Shown: piece after piece, positions 32,929 to 44,856 of the stretch | Layout: each line of letters starts with the position of its first letter | Numbering within the stretch: the stretch's first letter is position 1 | Assembly: GCF_014642735.1 (NCBI RefSeq) | Contig: NZ_BMIV01000008.1 | Coordinates: 115,626-179,625 of the forward strand | Direction of reading: 5' to 3' | Source: Paracoccus acridae | Lineage (GTDB): Bacteria > Pseudomonadota > Alphaproteobacteria > Rhodobacterales > Rhodobacteraceae | DNA: 64,000 nt | Notes under the pieces: generated by a model | What the model was told of the DNA's origin: nothing | What the model saw: only the letters and a program-made list of their open reading frames with translations | The model's database searches: none | Made by a program: the position numbers and the translations under genes

Positions 32929-32949
32929 GGGGGCGTTCGCGCCCCCTTT
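32929..32949 (+). terminator. Intrinsic terminator with TTCG tetraloop
   Basis: GGGGGCG (32929-32935) pairs with CGCCCCC (32940-32946) around a TTCG loop, followed by TTT. It ends the 51-residue gene. Confidence 0.85.
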
Positions 32950-32962
32950 GCATGTCCGGATG

Positions 32963-33937
32963 TCAGCGCGCCACCGCCCGGGGATACCCGTTCGCCCGCA
33001 GCCGCGCCAAGGCCGAGACCAGCGCCTGCCGGTCGGCAAAAGGCCCGGCAAGTATTTCCCTTCGCACCTTGTCATTCGTCCTCTCGCTGCGTTGCGCCGT
33101 GCGATAACCCAGGCTGGACAACCGCCGCAGGGCTGCAAGGGCATTGGCTTCGTCTGCATAGGTGCCGATCCAGACATAGCGCGCGCTGGCGGGGATCATC
33201 TCGGCCAAGGGCGCACCGGGCCGGGGCGGTTCGGAACGGCGTGCGACAACTGACGCAGGCTTGGCGCCACCCTGGATGGTGTCTGCCTGGGGACGCCTTG
33301 CGGGCGCAGGATCTTCTGCCTTTTGCGGCATCTTCGCCGGACGGGTGCCGGATGGCGATGCCGCGGCAGCCTTTGGTTCGACAACCGTTGCTGCCACCAC
33401 TGCCGGCGCTGGGTCAGCCTTCATGCCGGGGCAAAGTCCCTGCGTCACGTCACCGCCGATGATCGGCGTCTTGTCGCCAGCGGGGCGATAGCCCAGTCGC
33501 GCGCACAGCCCGTCGGGCGCTTGGCCCGCCATGGCGCTGCGCAGGCGCGCCTCAAGTTCGACCTGCTGGGCCAGGGTCTTGTCCAGTTCCGCTTGTGCAG
33601 GATCCGGTGCGGTTTCCAAGGCTGTGGGCGGCGCGCCTGCGGCCAGATCCCCGGACCGCAAGCCCTCGGCCAACACGGCCGTCAACGCCTCCTCGGGGGT
33701 CGGCACGGTTCCAGACGCACCGGCTGCCTCGGCCGGCTGGCTGGGGGGAAAGCCGCAGACCGCCCTTCCCTCCTTGTCGAGCCGTGGCAGCCATGCGGTG
33801 CCTTCCTTGACGAAGACGCATCCGCTGCGGTCAATGTATTGCGCACCCGGATAATCGCCGGGAGGAGGCGGTTCGGGCGCGGCCAAGACCTGCCCCGGCA
33901 GCAGAACCGCCATCACCATCCAAGCAAAGACCCGCAT
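32963..33937 (-). CDS. Exported SPOR-domain protein
   Basis: SPOR domains bind peptidoglycan stripped of stem peptides at division sites. From MRVFAWMVM (33937) the protein has 324 residues: a signal peptide ending near LAAPE, a cysteine-containing N-terminal domain (DRSGCVF, AVCGF), a long alanine/proline-rich linker, and a C-terminal SPOR domain (about 245-322) with YVWIGTYADEANALAALRRL and GPFADRQALVSAL. The upstream ATG at 33961 would precede a polar stretch and is unlikely. Periplasmic; role in division or wall growth is inferred. Confidence 0.85.
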   Translation of the reverse strand: MRVFAWMVMAVLLPGQVLAAPEPPPPGDYPGAQYIDRSGCVFVKEGTAWLPRLDKEGRAVCGFPPSQPAEAAGASGTVPTPEEALTAVLAEGLRSGDLAAGAPPTALETAPDPAQAELDKTLAQQVELEARLRSAMAGQAPDGLCARLGYRPAGDKTPIIGGDVTQGLCPGMKADPAPAVVAATVVEPKAAAASPSGTRPAKMPQKAEDPAPARRPQADTIQGGAKPASVVARRSEPPRPGAPLAEMIPASARYVWIGTYADEANALAALRRLSSLGYRTAQRSERTNDKVRREILAGPFADRQALVSALARLRANGYPRAVAR

Positions 33938-34004
33938 CGGCCACCCGCAATTCGTTTCCACGAATCACAGATAGCCCCTAAGCCTGAAACGCCGGTTAAC
34001 GCGG

Positions 34005-34640
34005 TTACTTCGTTCCGAACATCCGGTCGCCCGCGTCGCCCAGGCCCGGCACGATATAGCCGTGATCGTCCAGCCTTTCGTCCAGGGACGCCGTGAAGAT
34101 CGGCACGTCGGGATGGGCCTGGCGCATCCGTTCGACGCCCTCGGGGGCAGCCAGAAGACACAGGAAGCGCAGGTTGGTGGCCCCGCGCGCCTTCAGCATG
34201 TCGATGGCCGCAACGGATGAATTGCCCGTGGCCAGCATCGGATCGACGACGATGGTCAGCCGCGCGTCCAGTTCCTTGGGAACCTTGCAGTAATATTCGA
34301 CCGGCAGCAGCGTTTCGGGGTCGCGGTAAAGACCCACGAAGCCGACGCGGGCCGAGGGGATCATTTCCAGGATCCCGTCCAGCAGGCCGTTGCCCGCCCG
34401 CAGGATCGAGATCAGGGCGAGCTTTTTCCCTTCAAGCGTGGGCGCGTCCATCTCGCAGACGGGGGTCTCGATCCGGGTGGTGGTCAGTTCAAGTTCGCGC
34501 GTGACCTCATAGGCCAGCAGCAGGCTGACCTCTCGCAGCAGGCGGCGGAAGCCAGCGGTGGACACGTCCTTCTTGCGCATGATCGTCAGCTTGTGCTGGA
34601 CAAGGGGATGGTCGATGACGGTCAGGTGCTGTTGGGTCAC
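34005..34640 (-). CDS. upp: Uracil phosphoribosyltransferase Upp
   Basis: Converts uracil and PRPP to UMP. It starts with GTG at 34640 (GGAG seven bases upstream) and has 211 residues, the family length. The PRPP site is in [15 protein letters not shown] (near 130-145), and [11 protein letters not shown] is also conserved. The GTG overlaps the stop of add as GTGA. It is the last gene of the nucleoside-salvage operon. Confidence 0.96.
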   Translation of the reverse strand: MTQQHLTVIDHPLVQHKLTIMRKKDVSTAGFRRLLREVSLLLAYEVTRELELTTTRIETPVCEMDAPTLEGKKLALISILRAGNGLLDGILEMIPSARVGFVGLYRDPETLLPVEYYCKVPKELDARLTIVVDPMLATGNSSVAAIDMLKARGATNLRFLCLLAAPEGVERMRQAHPDVPIFTASLDERLDDHGYIVPGLGDAGDRMFGTK

Positions 34641-35596
34641 GGAAACTCCTTCAAAAGCCGGTCGCGGGTCGCCTGGTCGCAGAAAGCAGCCTCGGCGGCC
34701 CAGCGGTTGATCTGGGCGAATTCCGTATCGCCCCAACCGAAGGCGTCGGCAAGCCGGTCGTATTCATGCCGCAACGTCGTGTGAAAGAAGGGCGGATCAT
34801 CGGTGGATACGGTGACGCGCACCCCGGCGTCGGCCAGCCGCGCGATCGGGTGGGCGGACCAGGCGGGATAGATGCCAAGCGCGACGTTCGAACCGGGGCA
34901 GACTTCAAGTGTCACCCCCTTGTCGGCAAGGTCGCGAACCAGGGCCGGATCCTCGGTCGCGCGGACCCCGTGGCCGATGCGGGTGCAGCCGAGGGACAAG
35001 GCATCGCGGATGCTGTCGGGGCCGCGCCATTCGCCCGCATGGCAAGTCAGGCCAAGACCCGCCTCCTTCGCGCAGTCGAAGGACCAGGCGTAATCGGTCG
35101 CGCGGCCCACGGTTTCCGCCCCGCCCATGCCGAAGCCGGTCACCCAATCGCCCGCCGTTTCCGCCGCGCAGATCGCGGTCTTCCTGGCACGATCCGGGCC
35201 GAAATGGCGGATTGCCGTCAGGATTGCGCGGCTGTCGATGCCATGGGCCCGGGACTTGTCCGCGACCTCGGTCATGGCCGCCAGATAGTCGCGCCAGGCC
35301 GACAGGTCAGCCCCGCCGCAGAACTCGGGCGAGACGAACAGCTCGGTATAGATCACGCCCTGTTCGGCAGATCGTTCCAGCACCTCGGCCAGAAGGCGGG
35401 CGAAATCCTGCGGCGTCCGCAGCACGCAGGTTGCCGCTTCGTAACAACGCAGGAAGCCGTCGAACCCGTCATAGGAATAGTTCCCCTGCTCGTCGAAGAC
35501 GCCGCTCAGATCGGCATGCTTCTCGGCTGCAAGGCCACGGATGAAGGCGGGCGGGGCGGCCCCTTCCAGATGCAGGTGCAGTTCTATCTTCTTCAC
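34637..35596 (-). CDS. add: Adenosine deaminase
   Basis: Deaminates adenosine to inosine. It begins with GTG at 35596, after GGAAGG, and has 319 residues. The zinc ligands HLHLEG are at residues 6-11; the other metal ligands lie in LTCHAGEW and near STDDPPFF. Some members of this fold act on adenine; the position in a nucleoside operon favours adenosine. The start overlaps the deoB stop as GTGA, the stop overlaps upp. Confidence 0.92.
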   Translation of the reverse strand: MKKIELHLHLEGAAPPAFIRGLAAEKHADLSGVFDEQGNYSYDGFDGFLRCYEAATCVLRTPQDFARLLAEVLERSAEQGVIYTELFVSPEFCGGADLSAWRDYLAAMTEVADKSRAHGIDSRAILTAIRHFGPDRARKTAICAAETAGDWVTGFGMGGAETVGRATDYAWSFDCAKEAGLGLTCHAGEWRGPDSIRDALSLGCTRIGHGVRATEDPALVRDLADKGVTLEVCPGSNVALGIYPAWSAHPIARLADAGVRVTVSTDDPPFFHTTLRHEYDRLADAFGWGDTEFAQINRWAAEAAFCDQATRDRLLKEFP

Positions 35597-36780
35597 AGGA
35601 ACGACCTTCCATGATCGGGCGCGGGCAAACCCAGATGCGCCATGACCGAGGCGCCGATGTCGCTGAAGCCGACCAAGCCAATCTCGCGGAGGCCGACGCC
35701 GTGCCCCAGCACCGCCACGCGTTCGCGGGTGTGGTCGGTGCCATGCCAGGATGGGTCGTTGCCGTGATCGGCGGTGAAGATCGCCAGATCGCCCGGTCCC
35801 AACGCGTCCAGGAACCGCCCGGCAACCCCGTCGAACCATTCCAGTTGTGCGGCATAGCCGGGAATGTCGCGGCGATGGCCGAAATTCGTGTCGAATTCGA
35901 CGAAGTTGGCGAATGTCAGGCTGCCCGGTTCGGCTTCGCGTCCCAAGCGCACCAGATGTTCGGCAAGATCGGCGTCGGACTTGCCCTTGTGCAGGTGGGT
36001 GATTCCGCGATGGCTGAAGATGTCGCCGATCTTGCCGATGGCATGGGTCACGCGCCCTGCCCCTTGGGCGATATCCAGGATCGTGCGGCCCGGCGGCGCG
36101 ATGGCGAAGTCGCGGCGGTTGCCTGTGCGGCGGAAATCGCCGGGCGCATTGCCCAGGAAAGGCCGCGCGATCACCCGGCCCACGCGCATATCGTGCAGCG
36201 TTGGCGCCAGCGCCTCGCACAGCCCGATCAGGCGGTCCAGGCCGAAATGATCCTCATGCGCGGCGATCTGCAACACGCTATCGACCGAGGTATAGCAGAT
36301 CGGCCAGCCGGTGCGGATATGCTCGGCCCCAAAATCCTCGATCACCTGCGTGCCGGATGCGTGGCAGTTGGCTAGAATCCCCTCGGTCCCCGCCAGATCG
36401 CAGACGCGGGCTGTCACCTCGGGTGGAAAAGCGGGGGTGGTGTCGGGAAAATAGTGCCAATCCCAGGGGACCGGCACGCCCGCGATCTCCCAATGACCCG
36501 AGGGGGTATCCTTGCCGCGCGAGATTTCGGTGGCCGCACCCCACAGCCCCTGCGGCGGCACCATCAGCCCCGGCGCATCCTGCCCCGACGCAAGACGCAC
36601 CGCCGCGCCAAGGCCAAGCCGCGCCAGGTTCGGCATGTGCAGCGGCTGCGCCTGCGTGATATGTGCCACGGTGTTCGCGCCCGTATCGGGCAGGCTGTCG
36701 TTGAAGAACTGGTCGGCGTCGGGCGCCCCGCCGATACCGACGCTGTCCATCACGATCAGGAATGCGCGCCTGTTTGTCAC
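35593..36780 (-). CDS. deoB: Phosphopentomutase DeoB
   Basis: Interconverts ribose- or deoxyribose-1-phosphate and the 5-phosphate, feeding nucleoside sugars into central metabolism. It starts with GTG and has 395 residues of the alkaline-phosphatase superfamily, with metal sites in MDSVGIGGAPDA (N-terminus) and the TADHGNDPSWHGTDHTRE stretch (near 335-352). It is coupled to deoA upstream and add downstream by GTGA overlaps. Confidence 0.96.
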   Translation of the reverse strand: MTNRRAFLIVMDSVGIGGAPDADQFFNDSLPDTGANTVAHITQAQPLHMPNLARLGLGAAVRLASGQDAPGLMVPPQGLWGAATEISRGKDTPSGHWEIAGVPVPWDWHYFPDTTPAFPPEVTARVCDLAGTEGILANCHASGTQVIEDFGAEHIRTGWPICYTSVDSVLQIAAHEDHFGLDRLIGLCEALAPTLHDMRVGRVIARPFLGNAPGDFRRTGNRRDFAIAPPGRTILDIAQGAGRVTHAIGKIGDIFSHRGITHLHKGKSDADLAEHLVRLGREAEPGSLTFANFVEFDTNFGHRRDIPGYAAQLEWFDGVAGRFLDALGPGDLAIFTADHGNDPSWHGTDHTRERVAVLGHGVGLREIGLVGFSDIGASVMAHLGLPAPDHGRSFL

Positions 36781-38060
36781 GGCGCGATCCTGTCGCGGAC
36801 CAGCGGGCCAGGGGCGCCATCCTCTCCCAACCGATAGGCGGCAGAAACGGCGGCGATGGCGACCTCGGCCGCAGTGTCGTCGGCGGCATGGACCAGGGCC
36901 AGGGGGCGGCCGGGTCCGACCTCATCGCCCAGTTTCGCCAGCATGGACAGGCCCACGCGCGGGTCGATCGCCTCTCCTGCGCGGACGCGGCCCCCGCCAA
37001 GGGCCACGACGGCATGACCAAGCGCGGTGACGTCGATCTGGGCGATCCGGCCTTCGGGCGTTGGGACGGGGCGGACGACCGGCGCCGGGGCCAGATGCGT
37101 GTCAGGCCGGTCCAGAAGATCGGCGGGGCCGCCCTGGGCGGCGACCATGCGGCCGAAGACCTCGGCCGCCGCGCCGGAATCCAGCAGGTCTTCCAGCCCC
37201 TCGTCCCCCTGCCCCGCAAGGCGCAACACCTCGGACGCAAGCGCCAGGGTCAGGTCGCGTAGCGCGCCGGGTTCGCCTTTCAGGACCCGGATGGATTCGG
37301 CGATTTCCAGGGCGTTTCCCGCGCTGCAGGCCAGGGGCTGATCCATGTCGGTGATCAGCGCCGCCGTCGGACAGCCTGCGCCATTGGCCGTTTCCACCAA
37401 GGCCTGCGCCAGCCGCTGCGAGGATTCGGCCTTGCGCAGGAACGCCCCCGACCCGGCCTTCACGTCCAGCACAAGCGCCTGCAATCCCGCCGCCAACTTC
37501 TTCGACAGGATGGATGCGGTGATCAGGTCGATCGACTCCACCGTCGCGGATTCGTCGCGGATCGCATACAGCCTGCGGTCGGCAGGGGCGAAATCGCCGC
37601 TGGCCGCGACGATGGCGCAGCCGACGGTGCGGACGATGCGACGAAAATCATCCTCGGATTGGTCGCAGCGGTATCCGGGTATCGCTTCCAGCTTGTCCAG
37701 GGTGCCGCCGGTATGGCCCAGTCCGCGCCCCGAGATCATCGGCACGAACACCCCTCGCGCGGCCAACAAGGGCGCCAGGGCCAGGCTGACCGCATCTCCG
37801 ATGCCGCCCGTGGAATGCTTGTCCACGACCGGCCCCGGCAGATCCCAATGCAGCACATGCCCCGAATCGCGCATGGCCCGCGTCAGCGCCACCCGCCCCG
37901 GCACGCCTATGCCCTTGACCAGGACGGCCATGGCAAAGGCGCCCGCCTGCGCGTCGCTGACCGATCCGTTCGCCAGTCCCTGCGCGATCAGCGCCGCACC
38001 CGGCCCGTCAAGGCCGCGACCGTCGCGGATCGCCGCGATCACCGGGCGGGGATCGGTCAT
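36777..38060 (-). CDS. deoA: Thymidine phosphorylase DeoA
   Basis: Splits thymidine (and deoxyuridine) with phosphate into base and deoxyribose-1-phosphate. The 427 residues have the signature KHSTGGIGDA (near 80) and the glycine-rich MISGRGLGHTGGTLDKLE. The start shares one base with the cdd stop (TAATG) and the end overlaps deoB by four. Confidence 0.96.
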   Translation of the reverse strand: MTDPRPVIAAIRDGRGLDGPGAALIAQGLANGSVSDAQAGAFAMAVLVKGIGVPGRVALTRAMRDSGHVLHWDLPGPVVDKHSTGGIGDAVSLALAPLLAARGVFVPMISGRGLGHTGGTLDKLEAIPGYRCDQSEDDFRRIVRTVGCAIVAASGDFAPADRRLYAIRDESATVESIDLITASILSKKLAAGLQALVLDVKAGSGAFLRKAESSQRLAQALVETANGAGCPTAALITDMDQPLACSAGNALEIAESIRVLKGEPGALRDLTLALASEVLRLAGQGDEGLEDLLDSGAAAEVFGRMVAAQGGPADLLDRPDTHLAPAPVVRPVPTPEGRIAQIDVTALGHAVVALGGGRVRAGEAIDPRVGLSMLAKLGDEVGPGRPLALVHAADDTAAEVAIAAVSAAYRLGEDGAPGPLVRDRIAP

Positions 38061-38452
38061 TATGCCTTGACCATGTGCCCGGCGTCGAAACGCCCCGGCA
38101 ACAGCTCGCCCACCGTTGTGGCCAGCGTCGCGCCGTCCGTCGTTGCCAGCAGCACGGGCGTGTCCTGGCGGCCGAATTCAGCCAGCTTCTGCCGGCAGCC
38201 GCCGCAGGGCGGCACGGGCGACGGACTGTCGGCGATCACCGCGACCTCGATCAACTCTGTCTCACCCGCCGCGACCATGGCGGAAATCGCCCCGGCCTCG
38301 GCGCAGGTGCCTTCGGGATAGGCCACATTTTCCACATTGCAGCCGCGATAGATGGCGCCAGACGCGCCACGGATGGCAGCACCCACTTTGAACCGGGAAT
38401 AAGGCACATAGGCCATTTCGCGCACCTCGCGGGCGGCATCCAGCAGCGACAT
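38060..38452 (-). CDS. cdd: Cytidine deaminase Cdd
   Basis: Deaminates cytidine and deoxycytidine. From the ATG at 38452 (AGGAG eight bases upstream) it has 130 residues, the family size. TCAEAGA holds the zinc ligand and catalytic glutamate, and PPCGGCRQ the other two cysteine ligands. The ATG at 38467 would add five residues (MKEPR) but has no ribosome-binding site; its codons contain the one used. First gene of the operon; it diverges from maeB. Confidence 0.96.
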   Translation of the reverse strand: MSLLDAAREVREMAYVPYSRFKVGAAIRGASGAIYRGCNVENVAYPEGTCAEAGAISAMVAAGETELIEVAVIADSPSPVPPCGGCRQKLAEFGRQDTPVLLATTDGATLATTVGELLPGRFDAGHMVKA

Positions 38453-38578
38453 CCTCGGCTCCTTCATCCTGTGGCGGCAGTTTTGCGCAGGGTTGCCGCT
38501 AACGCAAGCCGAAGGCTTCTGTTCCCCGCCGGGGAAATGGTTTAACGGTCAACTAATTCGCTTTCGAGGGGGACAAAG

Positions 38579-40858
<2,280 letters not shown>

Positions 40859-40863
40859 TCCCT

Positions 40864-40897
40864 GCGCCGGGCGATTCGGCTGATGATCGCCCGGCGC
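40864..40897 (+). terminator. Perfect 12-bp hairpin after maeB
   Basis: GCGCCGGGCGAT (40864-40875) pairs perfectly with 40886-40897 across a ten-base loop, six bases after the maeB stop. There is no T-run, so it may act as a terminator with help or protect the 3' end. Confidence 0.55.
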
Positions 40898-40917
40898 GCT
40901 GCATCCGCAAGGCTGCA

Positions 40918-40973
40918 TTTGCAAACATGTTGCCCCTGTATGGGCTGGTTTGCAGGTTTTTCCGTTTTGCAAA
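40918..40973 (+). promoter_or_regulatory. Cluster of TTTGCAAA operators upstream of prpE
   Basis: Two perfect TTTGCAAA palindromes stand at 40918-40925 and 40966-40973. A third, degenerate copy TTTGCAGG lies between them at 40949-40956. The motif is the one I associate with ScfR-family regulators such as PccR (propionyl-CoA) and RamB. The positions, 118-173 bases before the prpE start, fit control of prpE. The site sequences are seen; the regulator is inferred and is not encoded here. Confidence 0.65.
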
Positions 40974-41090
40974 TACCTCTCGCATGGATTTGCTACATTT
41001 CGTCAAGCGGCGACGACCTGACCCGCTAACATTGTTGCGCGAACCCGCCACCCCTGCGTAACACATGCGCAGGAGTGAGGAGACAAGACC

Positions 41091-42983
41091 ATGTCGTATC
41101 GCGAAACCTATGCCGCCTGGCAGGCCGATCCCGAAGCCTTCTGGATGGACGCATCCCGCACGATCGATTGGGACCGACCGCCAAGCCGGGCCTTCTTCGA
41201 TCAGGGACCGGCGGGGGAATGGTATGCCGACGGGATGCTGAACGCCTGCTGGAACGCCGTTGACCGCCATGTCGAGGCCGGGCGCGGCGACCAGCTTGCC
41301 ATCATCCACGACAGCCCGATCACCCGGTCATGCCGGGGCATCACATACCGGGAATTGCGCGATCGCGTGGCCAGCCTTGCGGGCGCCTTGCGCGCCAAGG
41401 GCATCCAGAAGGGCGACCGGGTCATCATCTACATGCCCATGGTCCCCGAGGCGCTGGAGGCGATGCTGGCCTGCGCACGGCTGGGCGCGATCCATTCGGT
41501 CGTCTTCGGCGGCTTTGCCGCGCACGAACTGGCGGTCCGCATCAACGACGCCACGCCCAAGGCGATCATCGCGGCGTCCTGCGGGTTGGAACCCGGCCGC
41601 ATCGTTCCCTACAAGCCGCTTCTGGACCGCGCGATCGAGGAAGCCACCCACAAGCCCGACTTCTGCGTGATCTTCCAGCGGGAACAAGAGGTCGCGCACC
41701 TGACCGAAGGCCGCGACGTCGCCTGGCACAGCTTCCAGTTCGGCGTCGAACCTGCGGAATGCGTGCCCGTCGAAGGCAATCATCCGGCCTATGTGCTCTA
41801 CACCTCGGGGACGACAGGGCAGCCCAAGGGGGTGGTGCGGCATACCGGGGGGCATATGGTCGCGCTCGCCTGGTCGATGAAGAACGTCTATGACATCGAC
41901 GCGGGCGACGTCTTCTGGGCGGCGTCCGACGTGGGCTGGGTCGTGGGCCACAGCTATATCTGCTATGGCCCACTGGCCGTCGGCGCCACCACCATCGTTT
42001 TCGAGGGCAAGCCGGTCGGCACCCCCGACGCCGCCGCCTATTGGCGCGTGATCCAGAACCACCGCGTCAAAAGCGTGTTCAGCGCCCCCACCGCGATCCG
42101 CGCCATCCGTCGCGAGGACCCTGAAGGCAAGCTAATCGGCGAATACAACCTGCGCCATTTCAAGACCCTGTATCTGGCGGGCGAACGCGCCGACCCCGAC
42201 ACCATCCAATGGGCCGAGGGAAAGCTGCGGGTGCCCGTCATCGACCACTGGTGGCAGACGGAAACCGGCTGGCCCATCGTCGCGAACCCCGTCGGGATCG
42301 AACTTCTGCCCGTCAAGCGCGGCAGCCCCTCGGTCACGCTGCCCGGCTATGACGTGCAGGTCCTGGACGAGGCGGGACATCCTGTCCCGGCGGGCACGCT
42401 GGGCGCGGTGGCCATCAAGCTGCCCTTGCCGCCGGGCACGCTGCCGACCCTGTGGAACGCCGAGGACCGGTTCCGCAAATCCTATCTGTCGCATTTCCCC
42501 GGCTATTACGAAACCGGCGACGCGGGCTATATCGACGAGGATGGATATCTCTACATCATGGCGCGCACGGATGACGTGATCAACGTCGCAGGCCATCGCC
42601 TGTCCACCGGCGCGATGGAGGAGGTTCTGTCGGCCCATCCCGCCGTCGCGGAATGCGCGGTGATCGGCGTCGCCGACAGCCTCAAGGGGCAGATGCCGCT
42701 GGGCTTTCTGTGCCTGAAGAAGGGGACGAACACCCCCGACCAGCAGGTCGTGAAAGAGGTCGTCGGCATGGTCCGCGACCAGATCGGCCCGGTCGCGGCC
42801 TTCAAGACCGCCTGCGTGGTGGACCGCCTGCCCAAGACCCGTTCGGGCAAAATCCTGCGTGCCACCATGGTCAAGATCGCCGACGGGGAAAGCTTCAAGA
42901 CCCCGGCGACGATCGACGATCCGGCCATCCTGGACGAAATCGCCGCGGCCCTGCGCGCGGTCGGGTACCCGCAGCACGTCTAA
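41091..42983 (+). CDS. prpE: Propionyl-CoA synthetase PrpE (acyl-CoA synthetase family)
   Basis: Activates propionate (and less well acetate) to the CoA ester through an acyl-adenylate. The 630 residues have the ATP-grip YTSGTTGQPKGV (near 245), WWQTETGWP, the hinge YETGDAGYIDEDG and the C-terminal acylation lysine in PKTRSGKILR. The length fits PrpE rather than the longer acetyl-CoA synthetases. Supporting context: TTTGCAAA boxes upstream and malic enzyme next door. No prpBCD genes are present; Rhodobacterales usually use the methylmalonyl-CoA route instead. Confidence 0.88.
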   Translation: MSYRETYAAWQADPEAFWMDASRTIDWDRPPSRAFFDQGPAGEWYADGMLNACWNAVDRHVEAGRGDQLAIIHDSPITRSCRGITYRELRDRVASLAGALRAKGIQKGDRVIIYMPMVPEALEAMLACARLGAIHSVVFGGFAAHELAVRINDATPKAIIAASCGLEPGRIVPYKPLLDRAIEEATHKPDFCVIFQREQEVAHLTEGRDVAWHSFQFGVEPAECVPVEGNHPAYVLYTSGTTGQPKGVVRHTGGHMVALAWSMKNVYDIDAGDVFWAASDVGWVVGHSYICYGPLAVGATTIVFEGKPVGTPDAAAYWRVIQNHRVKSVFSAPTAIRAIRREDPEGKLIGEYNLRHFKTLYLAGERADPDTIQWAEGKLRVPVIDHWWQTETGWPIVANPVGIELLPVKRGSPSVTLPGYDVQVLDEAGHPVPAGTLGAVAIKLPLPPGTLPTLWNAEDRFRKSYLSHFPGYYETGDAGYIDEDGYLYIMARTDDVINVAGHRLSTGAMEEVLSAHPAVAECAVIGVADSLKGQMPLGFLCLKKGTNTPDQQVVKEVVGMVRDQIGPVAAFKTACVVDRLPKTRSGKILRATMVKIADGESFKTPATIDDPAILDEIAAALRAVGYPQHV

Positions 42984-43037
42984 CAAAGATTTGCAGAACC
43001 CTTGTCGGTCATTGGCGTTTCACTGATGGAGGCGCCG

Positions 43038-43418
43038 ATGACCACACAAGCACATTCCATCGTGGACCATATTCACCTGCGCTCGGTGCATCTCGACCAG
43101 GCCATTCTTTTCTATCAAGCCATCTTCCAGGCACTGGGCCGAAACAGCGATATGAAGGGCGGCCGGGACTGGCTGGAACTGGGCTGCTTCTATCTGGATG
43201 AGGCCGATGCCGATGCCCCGCCCAGCAGGATCCACCTGGCCTTCGCCGCCCGTTCGCGTGCCGAGGTGCAGGCCTTCCATGCCGCCGGCCTGAAGGCAGG
43301 CGGGACGGACAATGGCCCTCCCGGCCTGCGCGATTATCATCCTGGATATTATGCGGCCTATCTGCTGGACCCGGACGGGAACAACATCGAAGCAAAGTTC
43401 GACGAACGGACGGGCTAG
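43038..43418 (+). CDS. VOC superfamily (glyoxalase/dioxygenase-fold) protein
   Basis: A 126-residue single-domain member of the vicinal-oxygen-chelate fold. Start 43038 has GGAGG five bases before it. The typical C-terminal [16 protein letters not shown] with the metal-ligand glutamate is seen, as is the first-strand histidine in [11 protein letters not shown]. Substrate cannot be told; the family includes glyoxalases, dioxygenases and resistance proteins. It shares the CTAG of its stop with aroA. Confidence 0.85.
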   Translation: MTTQAHSIVDHIHLRSVHLDQAILFYQAIFQALGRNSDMKGGRDWLELGCFYLDEADADAPPSRIHLAFAARSRAEVQAFHAAGLKAGGTDNGPPGLRDYHPGYYAAYLLDPDGNNIEAKFDERTG

Positions 43419-44746
43419 CCCAGATCGCCGCCCAGACCCTGCATCAAGGGCAGGAAATCGGGGAAAGACGTCGCGATCGGTGCGCCGTCGTCGATGGAAA
43501 CCGGTGCCTCGGATGCCAGTCCCAGGACCAGGAAGGACATGGCGATGCGATGGTCCAGATGCGTGACGGCCCTGCCGCCGCCCGGCACGCGGCCCATGCC
43601 ATGCACGGTCATGCTGTCCTTCGTCTCCTCGATCTTCACGCCATTGGCCTCCAGCCCGCGGGCCATGGCGTCGATCCGGTCGCTTTCCTTGACCCGCAGT
43701 TCCGCCACGCCGTTCATGACCGTCGTGCCTTCGGCAAAAGCGGCGATGACCGACAGGATGGGAAATTCGTCGATCATGCTGGCGGCGCGTTCGGCGGGAA
43801 CAACGACCCCTTTCAGCGCACCGTGACGGACCAGCAGGTCTGCCACCGGCTCGCCCCCTTCCTCTCGGGGATTTTCAAAGACGATGTCCGCGCCCATTTC
43901 CAGCAGCGTCACATACAGGCCATCGCGCGTCGGGTTGCGGCTGACGCCCGGCACACGGATCTCCGAACCGGGAACGATCAGGGCGGCGGCCACCGGGAAG
44001 GCCGCGCTTGACGGATCGCGCGGAACGGCAACCGGTTGCGCGCGCAGTTCGGGGCGGCCTTGCAGGGTGATAACATGGCCTTCCTCGGTCGTCTCGGCGC
44101 GAATGTCGGCGCCGAAACCTGCCAGCATCCGTTCGGAATGATCGCGGGTGGGTTCCGGCTCGATGACCACCGTCTCGCCCGGCACGTTCAGGCCCGCCAG
44201 CAGAATTGCCGACTTGATCTGCGCACTGGCCACGGGCGTGCGATAGCGAACCGGCAGGGGATCTGCCGCGCCCTGGATGGTGATGGGCAGCCGCCCGCCT
44301 TCCCGCGCGGTGATCTGCGCGCCGAACAGTTCCAGCGGGTCGGTCACGCGCGCCATGGGGCGGCGCGACAGGCTGGCATCGCCCGTGAAGGTCGCGGTGA
44401 TCGGCGTCGTGGCCATGGCCCCCATGATCAGCCGCACCCCGGTGCCCGAATTGCCGCAGTCGATCACGCTTTCGGGTTCGGAAAACCCGCCCACGCCGAC
44501 GCCATAGACGGACCATTCGCCATCGCCCAGACGCGTGACCTGCGCGCCAAAAGCCTCCATCGCCTTGGCGGTGTCCAGCACGTCCTCGCCTTCCAGCAGG
44601 CCGGTGATCCGCGTTTCGCCCACCGACAGCGCGCCCAGGATCAGCGCGCGGTGGCTGATCGACTTGTCGCCCGGAATGTGGGCCGTGCCGCGCAGCGGGC
44701 CGCTGCGGCGGGCAGTCATCGGGCGGGGTTCGGACGAATGGGACAT
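43415..44746 (-). CDS. aroA: 3-phosphoshikimate 1-carboxyvinyltransferase (EPSP synthase) AroA
   Basis: Joins shikimate-3-phosphate and PEP in aromatic amino-acid synthesis. It has 443 residues from MSHSSEP; GTG at 44752 is an alternative. The type is class II, judged from [16 protein letters not shown] and NPTRDG. At the position where the glyphosate-tolerant CP4 enzyme has alanine (GNAATG), this protein has glycine (GNSGTG), as in sensitive enzymes; this is inference by motif. Its end shares CTAG with the VOC gene. Confidence 0.95.
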   Translation of the reverse strand: MSHSSEPRPMTARRSGPLRGTAHIPGDKSISHRALILGALSVGETRITGLLEGEDVLDTAKAMEAFGAQVTRLGDGEWSVYGVGVGGFSEPESVIDCGNSGTGVRLIMGAMATTPITATFTGDASLSRRPMARVTDPLELFGAQITAREGGRLPITIQGAADPLPVRYRTPVASAQIKSAILLAGLNVPGETVVIEPEPTRDHSERMLAGFGADIRAETTEEGHVITLQGRPELRAQPVAVPRDPSSAAFPVAAALIVPGSEIRVPGVSRNPTRDGLYVTLLEMGADIVFENPREEGGEPVADLLVRHGALKGVVVPAERAASMIDEFPILSVIAAFAEGTTVMNGVAELRVKESDRIDAMARGLEANGVKIEETKDSMTVHGMGRVPGGGRAVTHLDHRIAMSFLVLGLASEAPVSIDDGAPIATSFPDFLPLMQGLGGDLG

Positions 44747-44856
44747 GGGCACACCTGTTGATTGCGCGGTTCTTTTAGCGCCACCACCCCCGCGCGGCCA
44801 GCCCGTTCTTGCGCCCGAAGGCGGGTCTTCCTAGAACCGCGGGAACGGAGGTTCCC

